A DNA stretch of 46,553 nucleotides from Sphingomonas faeni (GCF_024273235.1 NZ_JANBVH010000036.1:1-46553), one strand, 5' to 3'; positions 24,538-33,777 are shown, counted from the stretch's first letter. Numbers and translations are program-made. The notes: generated from the sequence alone by a model not told the origin.

Positions 24538-25818
24538 ATGTCGACCACACCCCGTAAATCCGTCTTCAGCCCCTCGCGCCGCGACCTGCTGAGCCTCGCG
24601 ATCGCAGCGCCGTTGCTGTCGACCACCGCGATCCTCCGCGCGGCCGAACCCGATCTGTCGGCGCTGTCCGACATAACCGGCACGACCAGGCCGATCGATG
24701 CCGCCGAACGCGCCGCGAGGCTGGTCCGTGCGCAATCGCTGATGAAGGCGGCGGGCGTCGGCGCAGTGCTGATCGAGCCGGGATCGTCGATGATCTACTT
24801 CACCGGCGTCCGCTGGCACACGAGCGAGCGGCTGACGCTGGCGATCCTCCCGGTCGAGGGCGAGCCGTGCATCGTCACGCCGTTCTTCGAGGAGCCGTCG
24901 GTGCGAGAGACGCTCGCCGTCCCCGCCGAGGTGCGCGTCTGGCAGGAAGACGAGAACCCGCTCGCGGTTGCCGCCGGGTTCCTGCGCGACCGGAAGCTCG
25001 CCGCGCGGCCGATCGGGCTGGAGGCGGAGGTGCGGTATTTCGCCTATGCAGGGCTCGCGCGCGTGTTGCCGGATGCGAAGATCGTGTCCGCCGACCCCGT
25101 CGTCCGCGCCTGCCGGATGATCAAGACCCCCGCCGAGATCGCGCTGATGCAGGCCGCGACCGAGGTCACGCTCGCCGCCTATCGCTGGACGTACGCGCGG
25201 GTCGAGAAGGGCATGACCGGCCCGGAGATCGGCGCGCTGATGAACGCCGCAACCCGCAAGCTCGGCGGCGCCCCCGAATTCGCGCTGGCGCTGATCGGCG
25301 AAGCGTCCGCCTATCCGCACGGCAGCCGCGAGATCCACCGCGTCGCCGAGGGGCAGGTCGTGCTGATGGACTGCGGCTGCACCGTGCAGGGCTATCAGTC
25401 CGACATCTCGCGCACCTGGGTCCACGGTGCGGCAACCGCCGACCAGCGCAAGACGTGGGACCAGGTCGCCCGCGGGCAACAGATCGCGTTCGCCGCCGCA
25501 AAGATCGGCGCACCTGCGGGAAGCGTCGACGATGCGGTCCGCCGCTATTACGATACGCTCGGCTACGGGCCGGGGTACAAGCTCCCCGGCCTGTCGCACC
25601 GCACCGGCCACGGCATCGGCATGGATGGCCACGAACCCGTCAACCTCGTTCGTGGCGAGACGACGAAGCTGGCGGCGGGGATGTGCTTCTCCGACGAACC
25701 GGGGATCTACATTCCCGGCAGATACGGCGTGCGGATCGAGGACTGTTTTCACATGACCGCGGCCGGCCCGACATGGTTCAGCGAACCGCCCAAGTCGATC
25801 GACGCGCCGTTGGGGTAG
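24538..25818 (+). CDS. Tat-exported M24 family metallopeptidase (Xaa-Pro type)
   Basis: A 426-residue peptidase with a twin-arginine signal (SRRDLLSLAIAAPLL, then RA at the expected cleavage), a creatinase-like N-terminal domain (IYFTGVRWHTSERLTLAILP) and the pita-bread catalytic domain. The dinuclear-metal ligands are visible: Asp in LMDCGC, Asp in SDISRTW, His in GHGIGMDGHEP, Glu in SDEPGIY and Glu in RIEDCF. It probably removes N-terminal residues before proline, or cleaves Xaa-Pro dipeptides, in the periplasm. Export by Tat suits an enzyme folded with its metals. The start is the first ATG in frame, just ahead of the Tat motif. Confidence 0.92.
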   Translation: MSTTPRKSVFSPSRRDLLSLAIAAPLLSTTAILRAAEPDLSALSDITGTTRPIDAAERAARLVRAQSLMKAAGVGAVLIEPGSSMIYFTGVRWHTSERLTLAILPVEGEPCIVTPFFEEPSVRETLAVPAEVRVWQEDENPLAVAAGFLRDRKLAARPIGLEAEVRYFAYAGLARVLPDAKIVSADPVVRACRMIKTPAEIALMQAATEVTLAAYRWTYARVEKGMTGPEIGALMNAATRKLGGAPEFALALIGEASAYPHGSREIHRVAEGQVVLMDCGCTVQGYQSDISRTWVHGAATADQRKTWDQVARGQQIAFAAAKIGAPAGSVDDAVRRYYDTLGYGPGYKLPGLSHRTGHGIGMDGHEPVNLVRGETTKLAAGMCFSDEPGIYIPGRYGVRIEDCFHMTAAGPTWFSEPPKSIDAPLG

Positions 25819-25837
25819 GGAGCTTACCACATTCAAC

Positions 25838-25944
25838 ACCACCCCGGCGGAGGCCGGGGCCCAGTTGGAAAGGTGGGAATAATGGAAGGTGGCGCTTCGT
25901 TATCGCCGTCCCCCAAATGGGCCCCGGCCTCCGCCGGGGTGGTA
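25838..25944. repeat. Dispersed palindromic repeat, family A copy 4
   Basis: ACCACCCCGGCGGAGGCCGG then GGCCCAGTTGGAAAGGTGGG on the left; GGGCCCCGGCCTCCGCCGGG then GTGGT on the right. Here both arms have GGAGG/CCTCC in place of GAAGG/CCTTC, a compensated change that keeps the pairing. Confidence 0.88.
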
Positions 25945-25990
25945 TCGTTGGTTTGGTGATGGCTCGTAGCGAAGCGCAGCCCCCGCTTCC

Positions 25991-26046
25991 TTGTTCTCCC
26001 GCGAAGGCGGGAGGCCAGACTGGATCCCCGCCTTCGCGGGGAAACA
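25991..26046. repeat. Dispersed palindromic repeat, family B copy 2
   Basis: TTGTTCTCCCGCGAAGGCGG then GAGGCCAGACTGGATC, then CCCGCCTTCGCGGGGAAACA. It is almost the same as 21209-21267. It lies 90 bp upstream of alaS. Confidence 0.88.
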
Positions 26047-26135
26047 TGCTGCCTCGGTTCAACGGGATATGTCTCAACCACACCCCTCACACACCTCACT
26101 TGAGCGAACCGCCCCGCTCGCCTAAGTCCCCGCGC

Positions 26136-28790
26136 ATGACATCGACGAACGACATCCGCCGCGGCTTCCTCGACTATTTCGGATCGCAGGGACACCAGAT
26201 CGTGCCCAGCGCACCGCTCGTGCCGCAGAACGACCCGACGCTGATGTTCGTCAACGCCGGCATGGTGCCGTTCAAGAACGTCTTCACCGGCCTCGAATCG
26301 CGCCCCTACACCACCGCGACCTCGTCGCAGAAATGCGTCCGCGCCGGCGGCAAGCACAATGATCTCGACAATGTCGGCTACACCGCACGCCACCACACCT
26401 TCTTCGAAATGCTCGGCAATTTCTCGTTCGGCGATTATTTCAAGGAACAGGCGATCGTCCACGCCTGGACGCTGCTCACGCGCGAATGGGGCCTGTCGCC
26501 CGATAAATTGACGGCAACGGTCTACCACACCGACGACGAGGCGTTCGATCTCTGGAAGAAGATCGCCGGCCTCCCCGATCACCGTATCATCCGCATCCCG
26601 ACCAAGGACAATTTCTGGTCGATGGGCGACAACGGGCCGTGCGGGCCGTGCTCGGAGATCTTCTACGACCACGGCGACCACATCCCCGGTGGCCCTCCCG
26701 GCAGCCCAGACGAGGACGGCGATCGCTTCGTCGAGATCTGGAACCTCGTGTTCATGCAATATGAGCAGGAAAATGCCGAGATCGTCGGCAACCTGCCGAA
26801 ACCGTCGATCGACACCGGCATGGGGCTCGAGCGTATCGCCGCAGTCATGCAGGGCGTCACCGACAATTACGACACCGACACGTTCAAGGCGCTGATCGCG
26901 GCATCGGGCGCGCTGACGCATACCGCGACCGACGGTGCCAACACCGCCAGCCACCGCGTGATCGCCGATCACCTGCGCACCGCCGGCTTCCTGATCGCGG
27001 ACGGCGTGCTGCCCGCGAGCGAGGGCCGCGGCTACGTCCTGCGCCGGATCATGCGCCGCGCGATGCGCCACGCGCACATCCTCGGCGCGAAGCAGCCGCT
27101 GATGCACCGGCTGGTCCCTGCGCTCGTCACCGAAATGGGCGCCGCCTATCCCGAACTGTCGCGCGCGCGCCCGCTGATCGAGGCGACGTTGCAGCAGGAG
27201 GAGACGCGCTTCCGCCAGACGCTCGACAAGGGGCTGAAGCTGCTCGACGAAGCGACCACCGGGATGACCGACGGCACGCTCGCCGGCGACGTCGCGTTCA
27301 AGCTCTACGACACCTACGGCTTCCCGTACGACCTGACCGAGGACGCACTGCGCGAACGCCACATCGCGGTCGATCGCGCAGGCTTCGACACCGCGATGGC
27401 GGAGCAGAAGCGCGCCGCCCGCGCCGCCTGGAAGGGCTCGGGCGCGAAGGCCTCCGACGACATCTGGTTCGATATCGTCGAGCAGACCGGCGGTACGGAG
27501 TTCCTCGGCTACGCGTCCGATACGGGCGAGGGCGAGGTTGTTGCACTGGTCAAGGACGGCGCGCGCGTAGACCACGTCACGACCGGTGATACGGTCGCGA
27601 TCGTCGTCAACCAGACGCCGTTCTACGCCGAGAGTGGCGGCCAGGTCGGCGATGCGGGCCATATCTCCAACGATACCGGCCTGCGCGCTAACGTGACCGA
27701 GACCTCGAAGCAGCTCGGCCGCGTGTTCGTCCATCACGCAATCGTCGACGCCGGCGAGATCAAGGTCGGGGATCCGGTCAAGCTCCAGATCGACGTCGCG
27801 CGCCGCGCGCAGATCCGCGCCAACCACTCGGCGACGCACCTGCTCCACGAGGCTCTCCGCGAACGCCTCGGCACGCACGTCGCGCAGAAGGGGAGCCTTG
27901 TTGCGCCCGACCGCCTGCGCTTCGACTTCTCGCAGCCGGTCGCGATGACCCCCGCCGACATCGCGCAGGTCGAGGCCGACGTGAACGCGCAGGTCCGCGG
28001 CAACGGCGCGGTGACGACGCTGCTGATGACCCCCGACGACGCGATCGCGATGGGCGCGATGGCGCTGTTCGGCGAGAAATACGGCGACGAGGTGCGCGTC
28101 GTGTCGATGGGTGCGCAGGACGACGGCAAGACCTATTCGATCGAACTCTGCGGCGGCACGCACGTCACCGCGCTCGGCGATATCGGCCTGTTCAAAGTCG
28201 TCGGCGAAGGCGCGGTCTCCAGCGGCATCCGCCGTGTCGAAGCGCTCACCGGCGAAGCGGCGCGCGCATATCTGACCAGCCGCGACGACCGCCTCCGCGA
28301 GGCTGCGGCGGTGTTGAAGTCGACCCCCGACGAGGTCCCGGCCCGCGTCGCGTCGCTGCTCGAAGACCGCCGCCGCCTCGAACGCGAACTCGCCGACGCG
28401 AAGAAGGCGCTTGCGCTCGGCGGCGGTGGTTCGGGCGAAGCGGCTGGCCCGGAGCAGGTCGGCGGCGTCGCCTTCATCGGCCAGGTACTGAACGACTTCG
28501 AAGCCAAGGGCCTGCGCGGCGCGGTCGACGAGGCCAAGCAGCGGCTCGGCTCGGGTATCGCGGTGATGGTCGCGATCAACGACGGCCGCGCCTCGGTCGC
28601 GGTCGGCGTCACGGCGGACCTTGTAGCGAGCCACAACGCGGTCGACCTGCTCAAGATCGCGGTGGCGACGCTCGGCGGGCAGGGCGGCGGCGGCCGTCCC
28701 GACATGGCGCAGGGCGGTGGACCTGAAGGTGACAAGGCCGCGGAGGCGGTTGCCGCGGTGCGGGCGGCGCTGGAGGCGGCGGGCGCCTGA
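26136..28790 (+). CDS. alaS: Alanyl-tRNA synthetase
   Basis: An 884-residue enzyme that charges tRNA-Ala. The start TSTNDIRRGFLDYFGSQGHQ is canonical. The catalytic core has FVNAGMVPFKNVFTG, the RCVRAGGKHNDL-type block (QKCVRAGGKHNDL), FFEMLGNFSFGDYFK and FWSMGDNGPCGPCSEI. The tRNA-recognition region follows (GRGYVLRRIMRRAMRHAH). The editing domain carries the zinc/hydrolytic motifs NHSATHLLH and CGGTHV. The C-terminal oligomerisation domain includes a Gly-rich linker (LGGGGSGEA) and ends GGGRPDMAQGGG. Length and motif order are normal. The ATG at 26136 fits the family start. Monocistronic between repeats. Confidence 0.98.
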   Translation: MTSTNDIRRGFLDYFGSQGHQIVPSAPLVPQNDPTLMFVNAGMVPFKNVFTGLESRPYTTATSSQKCVRAGGKHNDLDNVGYTARHHTFFEMLGNFSFGDYFKEQAIVHAWTLLTREWGLSPDKLTATVYHTDDEAFDLWKKIAGLPDHRIIRIPTKDNFWSMGDNGPCGPCSEIFYDHGDHIPGGPPGSPDEDGDRFVEIWNLVFMQYEQENAEIVGNLPKPSIDTGMGLERIAAVMQGVTDNYDTDTFKALIAASGALTHTATDGANTASHRVIADHLRTAGFLIADGVLPASEGRGYVLRRIMRRAMRHAHILGAKQPLMHRLVPALVTEMGAAYPELSRARPLIEATLQQEETRFRQTLDKGLKLLDEATTGMTDGTLAGDVAFKLYDTYGFPYDLTEDALRERHIAVDRAGFDTAMAEQKRAARAAWKGSGAKASDDIWFDIVEQTGGTEFLGYASDTGEGEVVALVKDGARVDHVTTGDTVAIVVNQTPFYAESGGQVGDAGHISNDTGLRANVTETSKQLGRVFVHHAIVDAGEIKVGDPVKLQIDVARRAQIRANHSATHLLHEALRERLGTHVAQKGSLVAPDRLRFDFSQPVAMTPADIAQVEADVNAQVRGNGAVTTLLMTPDDAIAMGAMALFGEKYGDEVRVVSMGAQDDGKTYSIELCGGTHVTALGDIGLFKVVGEGAVSSGIRRVEALTGEAARAYLTSRDDRLREAAAVLKSTPDEVPARVASLLEDRRRLERELADAKKALALGGGGSGEAAGPEQVGGVAFIGQVLNDFEAKGLRGAVDEAKQRLGSGIAVMVAINDGRASVAVGVTADLVASHNAVDLLKIAVATLGGQGGGGRPDMAQGGGPEGDKAAEAVAAVRAALEAAGA

Positions 28791-28822
28791 AACTCGCCGC
28801 CGTCTCACGCCAACCCCGAGCA

Positions 28823-28904
28823 GTGTTCCCCCGCGGACGCGGGGGCCCAGCTAAATACCGTCAGCTGCCTTGGCTCCTGGACCCCCGCCTTCGCGGGGGA
28901 ACAG
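28823..28904. repeat. Dispersed palindromic repeat, family B copy 3
   Basis: GTGTTCCCCCGCGGACGCGG then GGGCCCAGCTAAATACCGTC on the left; CTGGACCCCCGCCTTCGCGG then GGGAACA on the right. The centre is longer than in the other family B copies (about 26 bp extra). Confidence 0.8.
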
Positions 28905-28938
28905 GCTGCGCTAATGAAGTCACCCGCTACAACTACCT

Positions 28939-29044
28939 CCACCCCGGCGAAGGCCGGGGCCCAATTGGCACGTCCGAGGTAACGAAAGACCGCGCTCAGT
29001 TACCATCGTCCCCCAATTTGGGCCCCGGCCTTCGCCGGGGTGGT
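28939..29044. repeat. Dispersed palindromic repeat, family A copy 5
   Basis: TCCACCCCGGCGAAGGCCGG then GGCCCAATTGGCACGTCCGA on the left; TTTGGGCCCCGGCCTTCGCC then GGGGTGGT on the right. It is followed by a 15-16-bp direct repeat (CATCGGGTGGCATC type, 29050-29080) before the end of the minus-strand ThDP gene. Confidence 0.85.
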
Positions 29045-29090
29045 GTTTCTGATCGGGTGGCATCTCATCGGGTGGCATCGGTGCTGGAGC

Positions 29091-30734
29091 TCAGCCCCCA
29101 CGCACCTTCGCCAGCGTAGTCCCCGCCGTAATCGCCTCGATATCCGTCACCAGATGCAACACCCGCACCCCGCTGCGCGACATCGCACGGTCCAACGCTC
29201 CCGCAAAATCCTCGGTCCGGGAAACAGTCTCGGCCCAGCAGCCATAAGCCCGCCCCAGCGCGGCAAAGTCCGGGTTCCGCAACCCGGTCCCCGAAACCCG
29301 CCCCGGATACTCCCGCTCTTGGTGCATGCGAATAGTCCCGTACCCACCATTGTCGACGACCACCACCAGCATGTCCGCATCATGTGCAACCGCCGTCGCC
29401 AGTTCCTGCCCGTTCATCAGGAAACACCCGTCCCCCGCCAGCGCCACGACCGTCCGCTCGGCATGCCGCAACGACGCCGCGACCGCCGCCGGCACACCAT
29501 ATCCCATCGCCCCGGCAGTCGGCGCAAGCTGAGTCCCCGGCCCGGCATACGCCCAGTACCGATGCCACCAGCCCGAGTAATTCCCCGCGCCGTTGCAGAT
29601 GATCGCGTCCGCCGGCAGCCGCTCGCGCATCGCCGCCACGCAGGGCCCAAGGTCCATGACCAGATCGCGCGGGCTAGGCGTCGACCAAGCCAGCCACTCC
29701 GCATGCGCCTCTTGCCCAGCAGTCCGCGGCGGCAGGTCGACCAACAGCAGCGCCTCCGCAAACTCCGCCATCCCCGCGCACACCGCGACATCCGCGCGGT
29801 ACGCCCGGTGCAGTTCGTCCGGATCGGGATGCACATGGATCAGTCGCTGCCCCGGATGATCGGGCGTGACCAGCGCATAGCCGTCGGTCGTCGCCTCTCC
29901 CATCCGAGGGCCCACGACGAGCAACAAATCCGCCGCCTTCACCCGCTCGACCAGCTTCGGATTGGGCCCGTATCCCAGGTTTCCCGCCCAAACCGGACAG
30001 TCGTTCGGAATCGCATCCTGCCGCCGAAACGCCGCCGCTACCGGCACGCCGTTGCGATCCGCCCAGGTCGAGAACGCCCCCGACGCCGCGACATCCCAGC
30101 CCGCGCCCCCGACGATCGCCACCGGCCGCTCCGCAGTCGTCAGCAGATCCGCCAGCAAATCCATCGTATCGGCATCGCAAGCCTGCGCCACCCGCTCGAC
30201 GCGCGGCCGATCGACCGCCTCGACCACATCCAGCAACATGTCCTCAGGCAACGCCAGCACCACCGGCCCCGGCCGCCCCGACATCGCCGTCGCATAGGCG
30301 CGCGCGACATATTCCGGTATCCGCCGCGCATCGTCGATCCGCGCTGCCCATTTCGCGATGGGGGCAAACATCGCCTGAAAATCGATCTCCTGGAACGCCT
30401 CGCGGTCGCGCGTGCCGCGGTCGATATCGCCCACGAACAGGATCATCGGCTGAGAATCCTGCATCGCGACGTGAACCCCGATCGACGCATTGGTCGCGCC
30501 CGGCCCGCGGGTCACGAACGCCACCCCCGGCCGGTGCGTCAGCGCCCCGTCCGCGCACGCCATGAACCCGACGCCGCCCTCCTGCCGACACACCACAAGA
30601 TCGATCGCTGGCGTATCGTGCAACGCATCGAGCACGGCGAGGAAGCTCTCCCCAGGCACGGTGAAGATCCGGTCGCAGCCCTGTGCGACGAGTTGGTCGA
30701 CCAGGATACGGCCGCCGGTGCGTGGTGTGATCAT
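29091..30734 (-). CDS. Thiamine diphosphate-dependent enzyme, acetolactate-synthase-like
   Basis: A 547-residue member of the acetolactate synthase/benzoylformate decarboxylase superfamily. The catalytic Glu is in VPGESFLAVLDAL (Glu29), with the substrate-pocket block FVTRGPGATNASIGVH and the ThDP/Mg motif AGDGCFLMNGQEL followed by VVVDNGGYGTIRMH. Real acetolactate synthases have a GTDAFQE block; here it reads GTRDREAFQEIDF, so the substrate may differ. Candidates are a 2-oxoacid decarboxylase, oxalyl-CoA-like or glyoxylate carboligase-like enzyme. No small regulatory subunit (ilvN) is adjacent, against a biosynthetic role. It is divergent from the SMP-30 gene, separated by 91 bp. Confidence 0.85.
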   Translation of the reverse strand: MITPRTGGRILVDQLVAQGCDRIFTVPGESFLAVLDALHDTPAIDLVVCRQEGGVGFMACADGALTHRPGVAFVTRGPGATNASIGVHVAMQDSQPMILFVGDIDRGTRDREAFQEIDFQAMFAPIAKWAARIDDARRIPEYVARAYATAMSGRPGPVVLALPEDMLLDVVEAVDRPRVERVAQACDADTMDLLADLLTTAERPVAIVGGAGWDVAASGAFSTWADRNGVPVAAAFRRQDAIPNDCPVWAGNLGYGPNPKLVERVKAADLLLVVGPRMGEATTDGYALVTPDHPGQRLIHVHPDPDELHRAYRADVAVCAGMAEFAEALLLVDLPPRTAGQEAHAEWLAWSTPSPRDLVMDLGPCVAAMRERLPADAIICNGAGNYSGWWHRYWAYAGPGTQLAPTAGAMGYGVPAAVAASLRHAERTVVALAGDGCFLMNGQELATAVAHDADMLVVVVDNGGYGTIRMHQEREYPGRVSGTGLRNPDFAALGRAYGCWAETVSRTEDFAGALDRAMSRSGVRVLHLVTDIEAITAGTTLAKVRGG

Positions 30735-30825
30735 CGGTGCATCCTGCCGTCCGTTGTGCGCGAAGTCGAGAAACGGTTACGCTGGCGTCGAAGCCGGGAC
30801 CAACCCGACTCGCCCGGAGAGGATC

Positions 30826-31725
30826 ATGACAGACTTCACCACCGTCGCCGACGGCCTGCGCTTTCCCGAAGGTCCCGTCGCGATGCCCGACGGCAGCGTC
30901 ATCCTCGTCGAGATCGCCGCCGGCCGGATCACCCGGATCGCCGCCGACGGTACTAGGTCGACGGTCGCCGCACCCGGCGGCGGCCCCAACGGCCTCGCGC
31001 TCGGCCCCGACGGCAAGCTGTATTGCTGCAACAATGGCGGCTTCGCATGGCGCGAGACGAACGGCTTCCTCACCCCCCACGGCCAGCCGGACGACTATTC
31101 AGGCGGCCGTATCGAGCGGATCGACATCGCCACCGGCGCGGTCGAGACCCTCTACAAGGACGGCGATTTCGGCTGCGCGCTGCGCGGCCCCAACGACATC
31201 GTGTTCGATTCGCACGGCGGCTTCTGGTTCACCGACCACGGCAAATCGCGCGACCGCGAACGCGACATCACCGGCATCTTCTACGCGAAAGCCGACGGGA
31301 CCCAGCTCGAAGAAGTGATCTTCCCGAGCGAAAACCCCAACGGCATCGGCCTCTCGCCAGACGGCAACACGCTGTATGCGGCGGAAACCTACACCTGCCG
31401 CCTGATGGCGTTCGACATCGTCGCGCCCGGCAAGGTCGCCAGCGCCGCGGGCACGCCGCTCTACCGCCCCGCCGGCTACAAATTCTTCGATTCGCTCGGC
31501 GTCGAGGCCAGCGGCAACATCTGCGTCGCGACGATTGGCGAGTGCGGGATCAGCGTGATCTCGCCCGCCGGAGCGCTGGTCGAGTTCGTCGCGACCGACG
31601 ACGTGTTCACCACCAACATCTGCTGGGGCGGCGCGGACGGCATGGACGCGTACATAACCTGTTCCGGCAACGGCCGGCTGGTGAAGACGCGGTGGAAGCG
31701 CCCCGGCTTGAAGCTGGTGTATTGA
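30826..31725 (+). CDS. SMP-30/gluconolactonase family protein
   Basis: A 299-residue six-bladed beta-propeller hydrolase of sugar or other lactones. Metal-site residues are visible: Glu15 in LRFPEGPV, Asn in PNGLALGPDG, Asn in GPNDIVFDSHGGFWFTD, and Asp in NGIGLSPDGNTLY. The start ATG 30826 is preceded by GGAGAGG. The longer frame upstream has no ribosome site. The substrate lactone is unknown. It is divergent from the ThDP gene, and the shared promoter region could couple them. Confidence 0.9.
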   Translation: MTDFTTVADGLRFPEGPVAMPDGSVILVEIAAGRITRIAADGTRSTVAAPGGGPNGLALGPDGKLYCCNNGGFAWRETNGFLTPHGQPDDYSGGRIERIDIATGAVETLYKDGDFGCALRGPNDIVFDSHGGFWFTDHGKSRDRERDITGIFYAKADGTQLEEVIFPSENPNGIGLSPDGNTLYAAETYTCRLMAFDIVAPGKVASAAGTPLYRPAGYKFFDSLGVEASGNICVATIGECGISVISPAGALVEFVATDDVFTTNICWGGADGMDAYITCSGNGRLVKTRWKRPGLKLVY

Positions 31726-31734
31726 AGCTACTGT

Positions 31735-31858
31735 ATCCTCCCCCGCCAGGGGGAGGTGGCTGGCACTTGCCAGACGGAGGGGGAGGAAAGGAAACGTCTG
31801 TTCCGTGTCCTCCCCCTCCGTCACCTTCGGCGCCACCTCCCCCTGGCGGGGGAGGATC
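31735..31858. repeat. Dispersed palindromic repeat, family D copy 2
   Basis: TATCCTCCCCCGCCAGGGGG then AGGTGGCTGGC on the left; GCGCCACCTCCCCCTGGCGG then GGGAGGATCG on the right. Inner pairs GACGGAGGGGGAGGA and TCCTCCCCCTCCGTC match exactly. It separates the lactonase gene from scoA. Confidence 0.9.
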
Positions 31859-31934
31859 GTGAGAAACCGATCTAGTCTACGTTGCCGAGTGCCAACCACC
31901 GGCTTATGCGAGGCAAAATACCTGAGGAGGATGC

Positions 31935-32645
31935 ATGGCGAACAAGCGCTACACCGATGCGGCAACGGCACTCGAAGGCGTGCTGTTCGACGGCATGACG
32001 ATCTGCGCGGGCGGGTTCGGGTTGTGCGGCATTCCCGAGCGGCTGATCGACGCGATCGAGGCGTCCGGGGTGAAGGACCTGACGATCGCCAGCAACAATG
32101 CCGGCATCGACGGGCAGGGCCTCGGCAAACTGCTCCGCTCGCGCCAGGTGAAGAAGATGATCTCGTCCTATGTCGGCGAGAACAAGGAATTCGAGCGCCA
32201 GTATCTCAGCGGTGAACTCGAGGTCGAGTTCTGTCCGCAGGGGACGCTCGCCGAACGCTGCCGGGCAGGGGGCGCGGGCATCCCCGGCTTCTACACGAAG
32301 ACCGGCGTCGGCACGCAGGTCGCCGAGGGCAAGGAGGTCAAGGTCTTCGACGGCCAGGAGTATATCCTCGAACGCGGCATCCGCGCCGATCTCGCGATCA
32401 TCAAGGGCTGGAAGGCGGACGAAAGCGGCAACCTCATCTTCCGCAAGACCGCCCGCAACTTCAACCAGCCGATGGCGACTGCTGGCAAGATCTGCGTCGC
32501 CGAGGTCGAGGAGATCGTACCCGTGGGGAGCCTCGACCCCGACACGATCCACCTGCCGGGCATCTACGTGAAGCGGATGATCGTCGGCGCCCCCTACGAC
32601 AAGAAAATCGAATTCCGCACCGTCCGCGAGCGCGCGACGGCATGA
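31935..32645 (+). CDS. scoA: 3-oxoacid CoA-transferase subunit A
   Basis: The A subunit of the succinyl-CoA:3-ketoacid CoA transferase, which activates acetoacetate for oxidation. The 236-residue protein has ICAGGFGLCGIPERLIDAI at the N-terminus, the SNNAGIDGQGLGKLL block, SYVGENKEFERQYLSGELEV, the PQGTLAERCRAGGAGIPGFY loop and the KTARNFNQPMATAGK segment. GAGGAGGA precedes ATG 31935. Its partner subunit B is not the next gene: a repeat, a lipoprotein phosphatase and a DUF5076 gene lie between. Confidence 0.95.
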   Translation: MANKRYTDAATALEGVLFDGMTICAGGFGLCGIPERLIDAIEASGVKDLTIASNNAGIDGQGLGKLLRSRQVKKMISSYVGENKEFERQYLSGELEVEFCPQGTLAERCRAGGAGIPGFYTKTGVGTQVAEGKEVKVFDGQEYILERGIRADLAIIKGWKADESGNLIFRKTARNFNQPMATAGKICVAEVEEIVPVGSLDPDTIHLPGIYVKRMIVGAPYDKKIEFRTVRERATA

Positions 32646-32733
32646 AACCGCTGCGGTTATCCTGCGAAAGGCTTGAGCCTGGTATGGACCGGCAGCCAGC
32701 GCTTCCGGGTCGCGACCGCGCCAAAATCGCTCC

Positions 32734-32827
32734 GTCACCCCGGACGCGTTCCGGGGGCCACGGTCCCGCAAATCAAATTCTCTCGATTGTGCGGCACCGT
32801 GGATGCCGGAACGAGCCCGGCATGACG
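32734..32827. repeat. Dispersed palindromic repeat, family G copy 2
   Basis: CCGTCACCCCGGACGCGTTC then CGGGGGCCACGGTCCCGCAAATC on the left; CACCGTGGATGCCGGAACGA then GCCCGGCATGACGG on the right. The outer design matches 19526-19620. It lies between scoA and the phosphatase gene, inside the presumed transcript. Confidence 0.8.
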
Positions 32828-32835
32828 GAGGCCTG

Positions 32836-33777
32836 ATGGTGTATCGCAAGCACAGCCCGTTCTCCTGCGAACGCAGGAGCCCAGGGTCACGGGTGTTCCG
32901 GCTGGTATCCTGCACCCCTGCGTTCGCAGGGGCACTGGTGCTCCAAGGTTGCGTCAGCGTATCCGCGCCGACCTCGATAACGCCGACCGTCTCCGCCCCC
33001 GTAACCGTCGACGGCGTCCCGGCCGGCATGCAGTATCTCTATGCCTCGGGCGAAGCCGCCGCCGTCAGCATCCAGGCGTGGAACGCCCTCGTCGGCTACG
33101 TCCGCATGCAACGCACGCCAAGCTCCGTCGTCCTCGCCCAAGGCGCCTCGCTCGCGGCCCCCACCTGGACGACCTGCGGCACCAAGCCGAAAGCCGCCGT
33201 GTTCGATGTCGACGAGACGGTACTCCTCAACCTCGGCTTCGAATATGACGCGGCGTCCGGCCAAACCTGGTCCGACTCCCGCTGGCAGGATTGGGAACGC
33301 ACCGGCGTCAAGCAGGTCGCCCCCGTTCCCGGCGCCCTCGCCGCGCTAACCGCACTCCGCGCAATGGGCGTAACCGTGATCTTCAACACCAACCGCTCCG
33401 CCGCCAACGCCGCACAGACGCAAGCCGCGATCGAAGGCGCCGGCCTCGGCCCCGCCCGCCACGGTGACACACTGTTCCTCGCCGGCGACGACGCGACCGG
33501 CTCGAAGAAGGACGGCCGCCGCGCGACGATCGCCGCCCGATACTGCGTCGTCGCGATGGGCGGCGACCAGCTCGGCGATTTCAGCGACCTGTTCAACGCC
33601 GGCCAGACCCCAGCCGCCCGGCGCGCCGCCGTCCAGTCGCCCGCGATCGCCGCGAAATGGGGCGCAGGGTGGTTCGTGCTGCCCAACCCGGTCTACGGCA
33701 CCGCGCTGAAGGGCAGCCGCGACGAGGTGTTCCCGCCGGCATTGCGCTGGGCCCCGACCGGAGGCGTCAAGCAATGA
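32836..33777 (+). CDS. Lipoprotein e(P4)-type acid phosphatase/5'-nucleotidase, repeat-derived signal region
   Basis: A class III HAD phosphatase anchored as a lipoprotein, expected to dephosphorylate nucleotides in the periplasm or outer membrane. Catalytic block KAAVFDVDETVLLN; further HAD elements VTVIFNTNRSA and the lysine/Asp region FLAGDDATGSKKDGRRATIA. The lipobox is LQGC with Cys39 in the longer form. Most of the N-terminal 33 codons (8-33) come from a family B palindromic element at 32859-32934; hydrophobic residues in its second arm (VSCTPAFAGALV) act as the h-region. GTG 32893 would give a neater lipoprotein signal (FRLVSCTPAFAGALVLQGC). The stop overlaps the DUF5076 start (ATGA). 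Confidence 0.88.
   Translation: MVYRKHSPFSCERRSPGSRVFRLVSCTPAFAGALVLQGCVSVSAPTSITPTVSAPVTVDGVPAGMQYLYASGEAAAVSIQAWNALVGYVRMQRTPSSVVLAQGASLAAPTWTTCGTKPKAAVFDVDETVLLNLGFEYDAASGQTWSDSRWQDWERTGVKQVAPVPGALAALTALRAMGVTVIFNTNRSAANAAQTQAAIEGAGLGPARHGDTLFLAGDDATGSKKDGRRATIAARYCVVAMGGDQLGDFSDLFNAGQTPAARRAAVQSPAIAAKWGAGWFVLPNPVYGTALKGSRDEVFPPALRWAPTGGVKQ
32859..32934 (+). repeat. Family B repeat encoding the lipoprotein signal region
   Basis: GTTCTCCTGCGAACGCAGGA then GCCCAGG on the left, and CTGCACCCCTGCGTTCGCAG then GGGCAC on the right, the family B layout with CTGCGAACGCAG replacing CCGCGAAGGCGG. Both arms are read in frame by the phosphatase gene. Confidence 0.8.

Noticed and set aside
25833..28808. 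A 991-codon open frame opposite alaS and the M24-alaS gap
   Set aside because: It mirrors alaS on the other strand, is typical of GC-rich codon patterns and gives an Arg/Asp/Val-rich product without any family motif.
30490..30825. An N-terminal extension of the SMP-30 gene in the same frame
   Set aside because: It overlaps the divergent ThDP gene and lies before the GGAGAGG that serves ATG 30826.
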